This document shows positions 44,562-56,700 of a DNA stretch of 64,000 nucleotides, in pieces. This stretch comes from Torreya grandis (lineage: Eukaryota > Streptophyta > Pinopsida > Cupressales > Taxaceae). The notes below the pieces were generated by a model that worked only from the letters and a program-made list of their open reading frames with translations, did not search any database and had not been told where the DNA came from. Each line of letters begins with the position of its first letter. Position 1 is the stretch's first letter. The translations under genes were made by a program, and so were the position numbers. The stretch covers positions 2,085,501 through 2,149,500 of the forward strand of contig JARHVA010000224.1 of the NCBI GenBank assembly GCA_037957365.1. Direction: 5' to 3'.

Positions 44562-44755
44562 ACTATTTCCATTTTACAAGAAACCTAAGTAACACTCTTG
44601 CTATTTTACGAGCAACCTAAGTAATGCTCTCACTATATTATGAGTAACCTAAGTAACGCTCTCACTATTTTGTGAGTAACCTAAGTTTGAATGCTCTCAC
44701 CATTTTGTGAGAAACCTAATTTTGAATGCTCTCACCATTTTTTGAGATTGAACCA
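44562..44755 (+). repeat. Tandem hairpin minisatellite, 32-35 bp period
   Basis: Five units start at 44,594, 44,626, 44,658, 44,693 and 44,728 (spacing 32, 32, 35, 35), with a weaker unit before them. Each has CTCTCACTATTTTGTGAG followed by AACCTAAGT or a variant. The arms CTCA...TGAG or CTCAC...GTGAG pair in four units. The first of the five reads CTTG...CGAG, keeping pairing through changes in both arms. Confidence 0.8.
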
Positions 44756-44759
44756 TTTA

Positions 44760-45728
44760 GTGTTTCTTCATTCTTGATCGAGTTGAGATACTTTAAAAAA
44801 TAATTCCAAAAACATTTATAAAAATGTTAGAAAAGAATTAAAAAACATGGACCACTTATTTGCCTTAAGGATTCTAGGAACCCTTAATAAGTTTCAATAA
44901 AATCACTTGTCACTTAGTTTCCCCATCCTTTTTTGCCTTTTACCTCATACACTTTCCATTTTACAAGACCATTCTTATTCTTTTATCACATCCATTATGT
45001 TTGTTTTCACCAATTATCATTTTACTCCCATTCACTGGGAGAACTATATTTTTCCTAAAGTTTTTTATTAGATATTACATCCATGGAACTATGTAGATAA
45101 CATCCACTTGCCTAGTGCATATGGAGACAACTTGGCCACCCCATTCTTTTTCTTCTATTCCCCCATTTTTTTCATTTTTTAAGTTGTCACCTATTTTTTA
45201 AGGGCAATATTCATATGGTTTCTATTGAGTGTTTCTTTATTGTTTTGTTTGTGTGCCTGTTTGTTTACTTTCACCACTATTGCCTTGATTCATTCTATGT
45301 GTGTTTATTGGGTGATTCTTTTTGTGCACTTATACTCAAATATATCTATATTAATATGTGTACATTGTCATCATGGTTTTTATCATTAATGTATTATTTT
45401 ATATTTTGAGTATTGGATTTTAGGAATTAGTCCTTATGCATATTTTGGCCAAGTCCTCATGATATTATACCATGATGCCTACTAACATGTGATACAACAA
45501 ACCTCAGCTTCAAGAAGTATATTAAACAATGGTGGCATTTCTTTGACACTGACATCCTGATTTAATACCAATCATATCCCAAACAGAGTAATTAACTATG
45601 AAAGAATTTTAACCTTTATTAGTTCAGATGAGCATCTCCCTACTAGTAGGTTGTTCCAATTCATCATTACCCTCTATGTTAAGCTACCATCATCAATCAA
45701 CCAATCAATCATGTTTATCATAATTGGG
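44760..45728. other. Tat-like 3' region, no gene seen
   Basis: Noncoding sequence with T-rich runs. A short frame at 45,215-45,409 is hydrophobic and of low complexity. No motif was recognised. Confidence 0.4.
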
Positions 45729-46010
45729 ATCCAATTATTATAACTACCTATGGGCAAATCATTTCACACCATCTCACCTGCATTTCTTAATGATTATAAC
45801 CACCTTTGGTCAAATCATTGTGTTGTCACCACTTTACATTTTATACCCATAAAAGGGCACATGGTTATCTTTTTTATCTATCCTAACTATGGTATCTCCA
45901 TCTTCTCAATGATTATAATTGCCTATGGGTAAATCATTGTGTTATCATACCACATTGCCACTATCAAGGTACAATGCTTATAACTACCTTTAGGCAAACC
46001 ATTGTACACC
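45729..46010 (+). repeat. 17-nt-loop hairpins H3 to H6
   Basis: H3 has stem AATTATT/AATCATT (one mismatch, 45,733-45,763). H4 has AATGATT/AATCATT (45,789-45,819). H5 has CAATGATT/AATCATTG (45,907-45,939). H6 has GTACAATG plus mismatch plus TT against AA plus CATTGTAC (45,969-46,007). Every loop is exactly 17 nt and fits ATAAYYACCTWTGGGCA. Spacing is irregular (about 55, 118 and 62 bp). Confidence 0.75.
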
Positions 46011-46260
46011 GTCCCACCTGCATTCTCAATAATTTTGACTATTTTTTCAAAATAATTATTTTTTTCATGCCATCATATTTCTTTTCTTTGGTCCCCTAAT
46101 TTCACTTCTTATCGAGGGATCATTTATCAACCTACTTATACCAATGGTTCCCTCGAGGGGACATCATATAGTTAGTTTATCATCATTATAATTGTAGGCA
46201 CACATGACCTTTTCATTCTTTGAGAAGACAGTAATGTGATTATAGATTTAAATGCCTTCC
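46011..46260. other. Tat-like 3' region before the purine tract
   Basis: It contains CCCTCGAGGGGACATC near 46,151, a near-palindrome. No gene was recognised. Confidence 0.4.
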
Positions 46261-46275
46261 TAAATAGAGGAAAAC
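46261..46275 (+). other. Polypurine tract candidate of the Tat-like element
   Basis: TAAATAGAGGAAAAC precedes TATAGACACCTAAATCTGG, which resembles the LTR start TGTAGACACCAAAATTTGG seen on the minus strand at 47,588. Confidence 0.5.
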
Positions 46276-47420
46276 TATAGACACCTAAATCTGGCCACCA
46301 ATAACCTCTAATCAAGCTTTTGACCAATTTCCACCCAAAATGCAAAATTTGGCCTAAAAACACTAAAATGCATTAAATAAGTTAAAATGACATATTCAAG
46401 TGCTGATTTTGGATAGAGTATCATAAAATGGGGCAAGGTAATTTATGGGCTAGCTAACTTTGATCAGTTCATTTCGAGTCAAAATGCTAATTTGTACCTA
46501 GGTGCTATGGATTGCTCTTTTCTATCAAATTTATTATACGAGATGCGTGCCTTTGTTATTTTCTATTGGTAACATACTAAATGGGATAATAGATCCAACA
46601 CATTTAACATTGACTTTAAATTCTAATCCATTCAAATTTTAGACTAATAACAAGGCATTCTGATCAATTTGAGTAATTTGTGCACAAAGTGCTTAATCAT
46701 GCTTAAGAGCTAGTTAAACCAATTTAAAGACTAATTAATAATTCCATGGAAACTTTTTGAAATCTTGTTTTTAGAAATGAATAGTGAATATCTACATCAT
46801 CAAGTGACTTCATTTCTTGGGAAGACATCCTTAGGCCATAAATACCATAAATATCAGTGTTCATGCCTCCCATGCTTCATCAAAGCCCTCAATGCCTCTT
46901 AATTGTTCCTCTATCCTAAATATTTATGAGCCTATTTATAAATTTTAATTATAAACCTATATTAATCCTTAGCCACACATCTTAATCTTGAGATGGACAA
47001 TTCAAGTTGATTCTAATCAATCTCAAAAATTTATAAATGGGAGGCCTTGCTTATTGAATTTCAAGTCTTGATAATGCAAAGTTATAATGCACAAATTATC
47101 AAAAAGGCTATTTCAATTAGTTTTACCATGCCAAATTGATTCCAAGCCAAGCCAAGACAAATCCATAAGGTGCTAAGGAGAAGAGGAGATATCCAAGCCT
47201 CCTTTGATGAAGACTTCATCAGCACAAGCCAAGCAAGTCACTACAACACACATTTTGGAGCATCCAAGGAAGGTAAAATAAGGTTTATTTTGCATCTTAT
47301 TTTTGTGTTATATTAATGTTTGTTAATTAATCTCTCCCTAGTGTCTAGGCCTAGAGATGTTATTCTAGTTAGTGTGTTTCTTTCATTTTGAAACTAACAC
47401 GTTACTAACCATCCTCTTTT
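46276..47420 (+). repeat. 3' LTR of the plus-strand Tat-like element (right end approximate)
   Basis: The start is set by the purine tract and the TAGACACC terminus. The stretch includes CTATTTATAAATT (46,932), a possible promoter, and CAAGCCAAGCC-rich sequence near 47,150-47,240. No second copy is present, as the 5' half of the element is missing. The right end is inferred from the start of D1-family sequence. Confidence 0.45.
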
Positions 47421-47439
47421 GAGTCAAATTCCTAGCTCA

Positions 47440-47588
47440 CACTTATTTTTTAATAGCCAAGACAATATGTATGTAAAAATATAATGAAAAGTGTGCATAA
47501 GATTCAAATGTGTTAAATTTTTTTGAGTATGTCAAGTATGCCAAAATTGATATTGCTAATTATTTAATACCAAATTTTGGTGTCTACA
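47440..47588 (-). repeat. Truncated LTR (L1) of D1
   Basis: The minus strand starts TGTAGACACCAAAATTTGG at 47,588. It aligns with the ends of L2 (53,707), L3 (58,581) and L4 (60,139), but only about 150 bp remain. Confidence 0.55.
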
Positions 47589-48499
47589 CATGCCGCCCTT
47601 TTAGTATAGTATTCAAAATTATATATTAAAAGGATAAAATGATAAATTTGGTACCTATGATTATCCACACTTGGTGTTTATAGGTATTCCCCAAATATGC
47701 CACTTACTCTATGAAAAAAACCTCAAGGTACGTGAATCAAGCTACTATTTGGTTAACTCATTTGGAGAATATCATGGGGTGATTATGTCCTAAGGAGATG
47801 CAACCACTAAAACCATGTGTTGACGAGTGATTATTCTTCAATAACCAATGGAGAATGAGAAGTGTTATAATTTGATTACCATATAAATGTTAACTACACT
47901 ACTATAAATATCATCATAATTATTTTTTGGAACCATAAACTAGGCTTATATGCAAAGGTGGAATTGCAAATTAGGTTTTCATGTTAAGGTGGAGAAAAAA
48001 AATATGAATTTTTTTAGCTTCATATCAACCAATACATATTTTTTTTGGATTCAATGTGTTTATATGGTACTGTCATTCCCTATCATTTCACAACATATAA
48101 ATAGAAAAGTGTTTGCATGAACTAAATTCATGCTTTAAATTTGAACCATCTATACCTTAAAGTGATATATTATTCCATAATTAGTCTATCATAATGTCAT
48201 ATAATGTCTATCAATTTGATAAAATTTGCATGATATACTCATATAATCTATCTGAAAATGCTGTAGAATATCCAAACTATTCCTTAGAATTATGTAGGAT
48301 GCATCACATATGTCTTTCATGTGCCTCATTTTGTCTAATATATCTCATCTAAATCACATGGTGTGACTCAAAATATAAACTATCTATCTATCATGACCCA
48401 AATCTCTAATATAATCCTACCAAATCAAAATTTTATGAATCACTCATCTCAAAAGAAAGAGTTATGCACATCATGTGTTATATATAAAAATGTAATCAT

Positions 48500-48500
48500 G

Positions 48501-48569
<69 letters not shown>

Positions 48570-48580
48570 CACACACACGA
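48500..48580. repeat. (TA)n then (CA)n compound microsatellite
   Basis: A TA run from about 48,502 to 48,559 passes into ACACACACACACACAC. D2 has no TA run at the equivalent site (54,615). The open frame across it, coding for Ile-Tyr repeats, is an artefact of the repeat. Confidence 0.95.
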
Positions 48581-49780
48581 TAATATATGTCATAATGTAA
48601 GTATGTGATCATTTAGTAATGCATGAATCATGTAATATGCAACAATGGGAGTACATGTAAGTCAATATATCAATTAGGCACACATAAATAATAAATTCAA
48701 TAAATGCATGATACAAATCATTACTTTGAACACAATATAAGTATGTGTAATATAAATCATGACATCAAACTCAAAAAGAGTCATATATGTAACCCCCACA
48801 TACACACACACAATATCATTGTCTTGAAACACATAAAAACTCAAGACAGGACTTGAATCTGACTCAATTATGACTCAAAATGGATAACATGGCTATAACA
48901 TTGACTAGAGGATCATCTCACACATGAAGTGACAAAACAAAATTGACACATAAAGTGATAAAACACAATCAATAAACTCATATAATCACACACATAAATT
49001 ATCACATAATGTAATAATCATCAACATCAAGCATGCATATAGAAATTAATGCTAGTTTATATAATCAATGAATGCCATCATCCAATATAGTAAAGCAAAA
49101 CATCCATAGAAAATAACACTCTAGAAAGTATGATCAATAAAAAGTAATTTATAATATCCTAGAATGATTAATAGACCAATGAAGAAATATTTAGCCTGAT
49201 AAGCATGTAAATATTCCTCCAATGTAGGCATGTCTGTAATATAGAAAGGTTTCCCATGGGTGTAAATGATGTCAGACATTTATATGTCAATCTATTATAT
49301 TTAATGTATATGTTGTACATCCCACTCATTTATACCATAAGAATCATGTGCATAAATAATAGACATGTAATTCACCATTTATATATTAATAAATTCAATA
49401 AATCATGTGTACTAACAAATCATGTCATGCATTGGTTCTAGTTTTTTATTTCTTAAATGTTTTTATTTTATTTTTTGAATTTTAAAGCATGTTCTTTTAA
49501 ACATATGATCCCTTAAATAGGATGTTCATGTGTATGTCCTTAGTCAATTGGAGAAAATTTTCACACACCATGGGTGAGGAATAACATATATATCATTGTC
49601 TAAATTGGATAAATGATCACGCATTAAAAAATAGCCAACATCATCATCTTAGTCAACATGATCATTTATATACTATGTAGTTCTGATATCCATAGTAAAA
49701 TATGGACTTATTTATATTGAAAGAGAATGTGTTATTTTTTATGGAATGTGAGACTAATATTTTTATAAAAATATATTTAG

Positions 49781-50004
49781 ATTTGGTGGAGTAGATAATT
49801 TTTTCTAAACTCAAATATATTTTTATGCAATGGACATTGGATATTTGGTCTTTTAGGAAGATCGACTACTTGACTATAATTTTCATTCATAGGATGACCC
49901 TGTACATAGTGTACAATAGGTTGTTTTAGATGTGGCTAAGTAAATTTCTATACCTAAATAAGGTGCTCATATGGAATACCTGTAACTTTAACCAGTCAGA
50001 TATT

Positions 50005-50045
<41 letters not shown>

Positions 50046-50264
50046 GTGGAGTAGATAATTTTTTCTAAACTCAAATATATTTTTATGCAATGGACATTGG
50101 ATATTTGGTCTTTTAGGAAGATCGACTACTTGACTATAATTTTCATTCATAGGATGACCCTGTACATAGTGTACAATAGGTTGTTTTAGATGTGGCTAAG
50201 TAAATTTCTATACCTAAATAAGGTGCTCATATGGAATACCTGTAACTTTAACCAGTCAGATATT

Positions 50265-50300
<36 letters not shown>
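49781..50300. repeat. Perfect 260-bp tandem duplication
   Basis: 49,781-50,040 is repeated at 50,041-50,300 with no difference that I can see, including a terminal TA run in each copy. D2 has one copy (from about 55,834). The break lies in TA-rich sequence, so slippage or unequal exchange is likely. An assembly artefact is possible. Confidence 0.9.
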
Positions 50301-50302
<2 letters not shown>

Positions 50303-50499
50303 CATCAACATATTGAGGGTGGTATTGCATGTATATTATGTATCCATGGAATTCCTAATAACATCTAAAATTCATTAGTGTTTGAAAAAATAAAGAACAA
50401 AGTCGGATGTATTGTAGGTCCTACAATAAGTGGTAACACAATTCTTCTAAAAGGGTTTTTTAATTTTCCATCAAATGTTTTTACCTAATAGTCATATTA

Positions 50500-50600
50500 A
50501 TCAAGTTTATATGTGTGTATCTAAGACTAGTGAGTAATTTCATAGTGTATACTTTTTCACTTGACCCATTATCAACTATAAAATTGTATATATGATATGA
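50500..50600 (-). pseudogene. Tat-like protease active-site remnant in D1
   Basis: The minus-strand frame reads VDNGSSEKVYTMKLLTSL. D-N-G-S is the active-site triad region of Tat-type proteases. It is followed on the minus strand (down to about 50,400) by decayed sequence. The equivalent in D2 (56,330-56,350) reads VDNGLSE, and G1 has YNGSS. Only this core is readable. Confidence 0.5.
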
Positions 50601-51085
50601 GTAATCAAAAACACATATGAGTAAAGGCACATTGACAAAATCATCATAAATAATATCATGTTCAGTGATTGTGATTATAGGTCACTGTACTTGTGTATCT
50701 TTAAGCATACCAATAGTACCGCATATACGATGAACCTCCACATTTATTAAATCATTAGAAGCTAGAGGAGGATACACATTATAAGGCATGTGTATCTTAG
50801 GGTTAGCCTTGGTTTCTTGTGCCACATATTTTTAAAATATATCTAAAAATATTTTTATTATTACATTAGGTTTTGTAACTAAATCATTCATAGGTGTATT
50901 AACATCGTTGATCTTAATAGTATTCTTATCAATTAAATATTCTATCATATATCTCAAATAAAAATATATATTAGTAGAATATCATATGCAATTATGCCAA
51001 TAAAAGTAGGCATTGATATCAAACCACTTATGTTGTGCCTTTCCCATAGAAACATGCATTACTAGAGGAATAGATATCAAATTGT

Positions 51086-52450
51086 ACTAGATTAAGTTTT
51101 ATAAAATATTATGTGGAGGTATCGATAATGTTGTAATTTAACTTAGTTAAGGATCTGTTAGGAGAACCTGATTAGTAAGATATTTAGCCTCATTCTTATT
51201 ATCATTATTACTATCATTTTCATTATGACAAAAATTAAAATAATTGATTAATAATATTTTATAAATAGAATATATATAAAGGAATGCACATAAAATATAA
51301 AATAACTAATACCTATAATCAATACATAATAGTTAGAAATAAAGTGTTGACCCCAAAGTTATGCATCGGGTTGAGGACATGGATTTTGACTATGTATAAG
51401 TATTTGTGAAAGTTTATAATACACAAAGTTGGTCAAGGAAAATAAGTGTATCAACATAAGACTAAGACTGTAATAGAGAGCTAGAATGTAAATAAGTAAC
51501 ATGTAGAGAAACAGGTGACATGATCTCAAGAAGTTATAGTACATGAATCATCTAGAAGAAGATATTTCGAAGAGCATATGGAATAATCCAAGGAATATTA
51601 TAATTTAATCTAGAAGATATCCATCTAGATCCAGTTATCATGTGTATTTCTATTGGGTAAACCTATAAATATATTACTTGAACTCTCCTTTGGACACATA
51701 GGGTTTTGACACACAAAGTTGACAAATAAGATTTGAAGACACTAAAATAAATATTATTTCAAAAGATTTTGGCATGTATTGTAATGCATAGGTCTTATAT
51801 ATTCTATTTTTAATTGGTTTTAATAAACCTTAACTAGATAGGAATGTATACATGTAAATAATTTTGATAAATGCAATGGATGTGTTCAGTACTTTGGTAG
51901 ATGTGTTTCATTCATTATTAATGGATTATGTTAGAATTTTTAGATGATTTTATTTAATAATTATGTTTTCTATTATGAACTTTTAAATCTTAGTTGTTCT
52001 TCTCACAAATGGGCGCCTTAGTGATTTTCTCATTATACTTCAAGTGATATCTTAAGCCTCAAATTTTAGTGATATGTCAAATTATGAGTATTTAAGTTAT
52101 GAGATTACATTTCTTAGTGTAGAATATATATTTTATGATAGTTAAGCATGACATTTTGGTTCCATTATCGAGATTTGTTTGCAAGAATGATGAATTTTTG
52201 GGAAGTGAAAGGAAAAGTACATCAAATCAAATACTATAACATTGGTTTGAAACACATGCATTGATATTTCCCAAGGAAACACATTATTAAGGTGGTGTGT
52301 GACCTAAGAAGTGGTTTCAAATCAATATTTACAATGATTTGTATGAATTTTTTTATATAGATATTATTGAGCAGATTTATACATGGTTAGCCATATATGT
52401 TAAGGATCAAAGTAAGAGTCTTAGGAGAATATATGTTTGGTTATAGGGTC
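51086..52450. other. A+T-rich stretch between D1 and L2, no gene recognised
   Basis: From about 51,345 (TGTTGACCCCAAAG) the sequence looks LTR-like, with TATAAATAT near 51,663 and AATGGGCGCC near 52,006, but no partner copy lies in the window. I cannot assign it. Confidence 0.35.
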
Positions 52451-53707
52451 AGGTATATTTTTTAATTATTTAATGAAGAATGTGATCTAAATAAGATAAA
52501 AATATTAATATTTAAAAAATTAAAAATAAGGAAATAATAAAAAAATTGAATGTAAACAATAGATGAATATAATATTAATATATTTAGAATTGACAAAAAA
52601 TGAAGAGATACACTTAGCTTAATTGTGATTTTTGCAATTCACTATGTTCATAATTATCCCTAAAAATAACTCTTTCTCTAATATGTAACCTCTCAATCAT
52701 CAAACAAGAGCTCAAACCTTTTATGGACATTGCTAGATAAGATTAGACCCTGTAGTGACATGTACCATTCAAGATATGCTAGTATTATCTAATTTGACTA
52801 TATAGATTTGAATTTATTCATACCATTGCACTTACAATTTAAAAAATTTACTATGTTTTCTCTCACCCTCAATACTATGTGTTGATCCATTTTTATATTC
52901 TTATTGATTCAAAACCTTAGCCTTACTTTCGTCATAAGATGACCCTTGAAAAAAGGATTAGTGTCTTGGGTATGATATATCAACCATTACCGATTAAGTG
53001 GCTGAGCATTTCACATATTTCAATACTTATAAGAGGACTCAAACCACACATAGTTATCCCACTTATGGGTGTGTGTGCACCATGACCATCATGCTGGAAT
53101 GCAATGCATTTTTTAGCTTTTAACACTTTACACCATATAACTTTGATCCATTTTCATGATTAATATTGACTCTAGGGATTATCCTTTGATGCTTTTTAGA
53201 TGTGTGTGAATTTATGAGTATGTCTCAAGAGAGTGCTAAGTTATTTCTTAGTGTTATTGAAAGTTAGTGATAATGTTATTATGACCTTATGAATTAGTTA
53301 TATTTATAGATAACTATTTGATATTTCTAATTATGAATGCCCCATGAAACATTTCTAGCCAACCATATGGAGATGTACAAAATCAGAAATTAGATGTTGA
53401 GTGTTCTTCGACACTACAAAAATAAGTAAGCACATGTAGAAAAACCATAACTATTTGACTATTGTTGGTACTATCTTGGAGTGAAAATAAATGATCTGAG
53501 ATATGGTGGTATCCTTTTCATGATTCATGACTATTATTTTATATATTAGTTTAATATTAAAAAATTGGGTTAGCCAAGATAATAGGTGAGTAAACAGATA
53601 TGAGAAAGTGTACATAATATTCAAATGTGTAAAAGTTGTGTAAGTATGTCAAAGTATTCAAAAATTGATATTACCAATTATCTAATACCAAATTTTAGTG
53701 TTTACAA
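52451..53707 (-). repeat. LTR (L2) at the left end of D2 (left edge approximate)
   Basis: It aligns in blocks with 58,900-60,139, for example TCTCAAGAGAGT and the GGTTAGCCAAGA/GGTTATCCAAGA block. The minus strand starts TGTAAACACTAAAATTTGG at 53,707, followed by D2 internal sequence on the high side, so this is a 3' LTR. Confidence 0.55.
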
Positions 53708-56700
53708 ATGCCTCATTTTTAGTTTAGTATTCAAAATTATAGATTAAAAGGATAAAATAATAAAATTTTTACCTATGATTAGCCACATATAGTATTAATG
53801 GGTATGCCCCAAATGTCCCACTTATTCCACACATAAAACCTAAGGATACACGAATCAAGATATTACTTTTTGAACTCATTTGGAGAATGTCATGGGGTGA
53901 TTGTGCCCCAAAGAGATGCAACCACTAAAACCATATATTGAAGAGTGATAATTCTTCAACAACCATTGGATAATGAGAAGTGTTATAAGGTGATTGCCAT
54001 AGAAACATCAACTACACCACTATAAATATAATCATAACTCTTTTCTAGAACCCTAAACTAGGTTTGTATGCATAGGTGGAATTGTAAAATAGGATTTCAT
54101 GTTAAGGTGGAACCCAAAAAAGTATGTAAATTTATGTTCAGATCAACCAATACATATTGATTTTAGATCTAAGGTGTTTACACAGTACCATAATTCCCTA
54201 TCAATTCACAACATATAAATAGAAAAGTGTTTGCATGAATAATATTCATGCTTCAAATTTGAACCATATATACCTCAATGTGATATATTATTCCACAATC
54301 AGTCTATCATTATGTCATATAATGTTTATTAATTTGATCATTTTTTCATAGTATACTCATATAATCTATCTAAAAAAAATTTAGAGTATCCCAACTATTC
54401 CTTAGAATTATGTAGGATGCATCATGTGTGCCTTGCATGTGCATCATTTTGTCTAATATATCCCATCTCAATCACATAATCTAACCCAAAATATAAACTA
54501 TCTATTTATCATGACCCAAATCTTTAAGATAATCCCAGTAAAATCCAACCTTATGAATCACTCATCTCAAAATAAAAGAGTTGTACACATCATGTATTAT
54601 ATATAAAAATGTAATCATGTAAAATATGTATACAAACATGATAGAATATGTCATCATGTAAATATGTGATCATTTAATTATGCATGAATCATGTAATATA
54701 AATTAATGGGAATACAAGTAAGTAGATATATCAATTAGAAAAATATTAATAATAAATACAATAGATGCATGATACAAATCATTACATTGCACATAATAGA
54801 TGTATGCATGATATATATCACATCAAACTCAAACAGAGTCATATGTATAACCCCACACATTCACACACATAATATAATTATTGTGAAACACACAAACACT
54901 CAATACATGACTTGACTTTGAATCAACTATGACTCGAAATGGATATCATGTCTATAACATTGACTAGAGGATCCTTTGACATAATTGACACATGAAGTGA
55001 AAAAACATAATCAATACACTCATAAAATCAAAAAATATAGTAGATATCAATTATTACACAACATAATAATCATCAATATCGACAATGCATATAAAAAGTA
55101 ATGCTATTTTTTATTATCAATCAATAACATCATCCAATATAGTAAAGAACAACATCCATACAAAATAACACTCTAGAAAGTATGAGCAATAAAAAGTAAT
55201 TTTTAATAGTCTAAAGTGACCAATGAACCAATGAAGAAATATTCACCCTGATAAGTGTGTAATTATGCCTCCAATGTAGGCATGCCTCTAATATATAAAG
55301 GTTTTCCATGAGTGTAAATGATTTCACACATCTATATGTCCATCTATGATATTTAGTGTATATGTATTACATCTCACTCATGTATACCATAATATTTTTT
55401 TGCATAGATAATAGACATGTAATTCACCATGTATATATAAATAAAATAGATAAATCATGTGTACTAATAGATCATGTCATACATATGTTCTATTTTTTTA
55501 TTTTTTAGATACTTTTATTTTGAATTTTGAATTTTAAGACATTCTCTTTTTAATATATGATCCCTTCAATAGGATGATCATGTGTATGTCCTTAGTCGAT
55601 TGGCAAACAAATTCACACAATGTGGGTGAGTAATAACATTTATATCATTTTCCAAATTGGATAAATGGTCATGCATTAGAAAATATCCATCATTATAATC
55701 TTAGTCAACATCATCACATATAAACTATGTAGCTCTAGTATCCATATTAAAATATGGACTTATTTATATGGCAAGATAATGTGTTATTTTTTGTGAAATG
55801 TGTGAATAGTATTTATATAAAAATCTTTAGATGTGATGGAGTAGATAACATCTTATAAACTCAAATATATTTATGATGCAATGGACATTGGATATTTGGT
55901 CTTTTGGGAAGATCAATTACTTGACTATAATATTTATTCATAGGACGACCTTGTACATAGTATACAATAGGTTGTTTTGGACATGGTTAAATAAATGACT
56001 CTAGCTTAATGGGGTGATCATATGGAATACCTATAACTATAAACACTCATATGATACAAATATGTATTAAACATAAATATATTGAGGATGGGATTTCATG
56101 TATCTTATGCATGCATGGAATTCCTAATTTCATGTCAAATTACCTAGTATTTGAAAAAACAAAGAAGAAAGATTGAAGGATTGTAGGCCCTATAATTAGT
56201 GGTAACATTATTCTTCCAAAAGGGTTTTTTAATTTTAAATCCAAACATTTTACCTAATTTTCATACCAATCAAGTTTGTATTTTTGTATCCAAGACTAGT
56301 GAGTAATTCATGGTTCATACCTATTCACTTAACCCATTATCAACCATAGAATTGTATATATGACATGATTCATTGAAAACACATATGAACTAAGGCACAT
56401 TTATAAAATCATCATCTATAATATCATATTCAATGAATATGATTATAGGTCACTTTACTTGTGTATCTTTAAGAATACCAATAATACCATATATAGGATG
56501 AGCCTCATCATTTATAAAAACATTAAAATTCAAAGGAGGATACACATTGTAAGTCATGTGTACCTTAGGGTTAGACTTCGTTTATTATGCCATATGTTTT
56601 TTAAATATATTTATAGTTCAATTAAGTTGTAGGACTAAATATTTCATAGGTGTATTTACATCATTGATCTCAATAGCATTATTATCAAATAAATCTTATA

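Larger units (their letters stand above)
47589..51085 (-). mobile_element. D1: Tat-like minus-strand fragment (3' region, protease, part of Gag)
   Basis: This 3.5-kb block aligns with 53,708-56,845 (D2) along most of its length. On the minus strand it contains a protease active-site stretch VDNGSSEKVYTMKLLTSL at about 50,530-50,580 and, above it, a degraded Gag knuckle region (50,930-51,060). As in G1, no reverse transcriptase or integrase lies between the protease and the LTR. It carries a TA/CA microsatellite and a 260-bp tandem duplication that D2 lacks. All frames are broken. Confidence 0.6.

Noticed and set aside
48363..48560. Open frame with Ile-Tyr repeats
   Set aside because: It is produced by the TA microsatellite.
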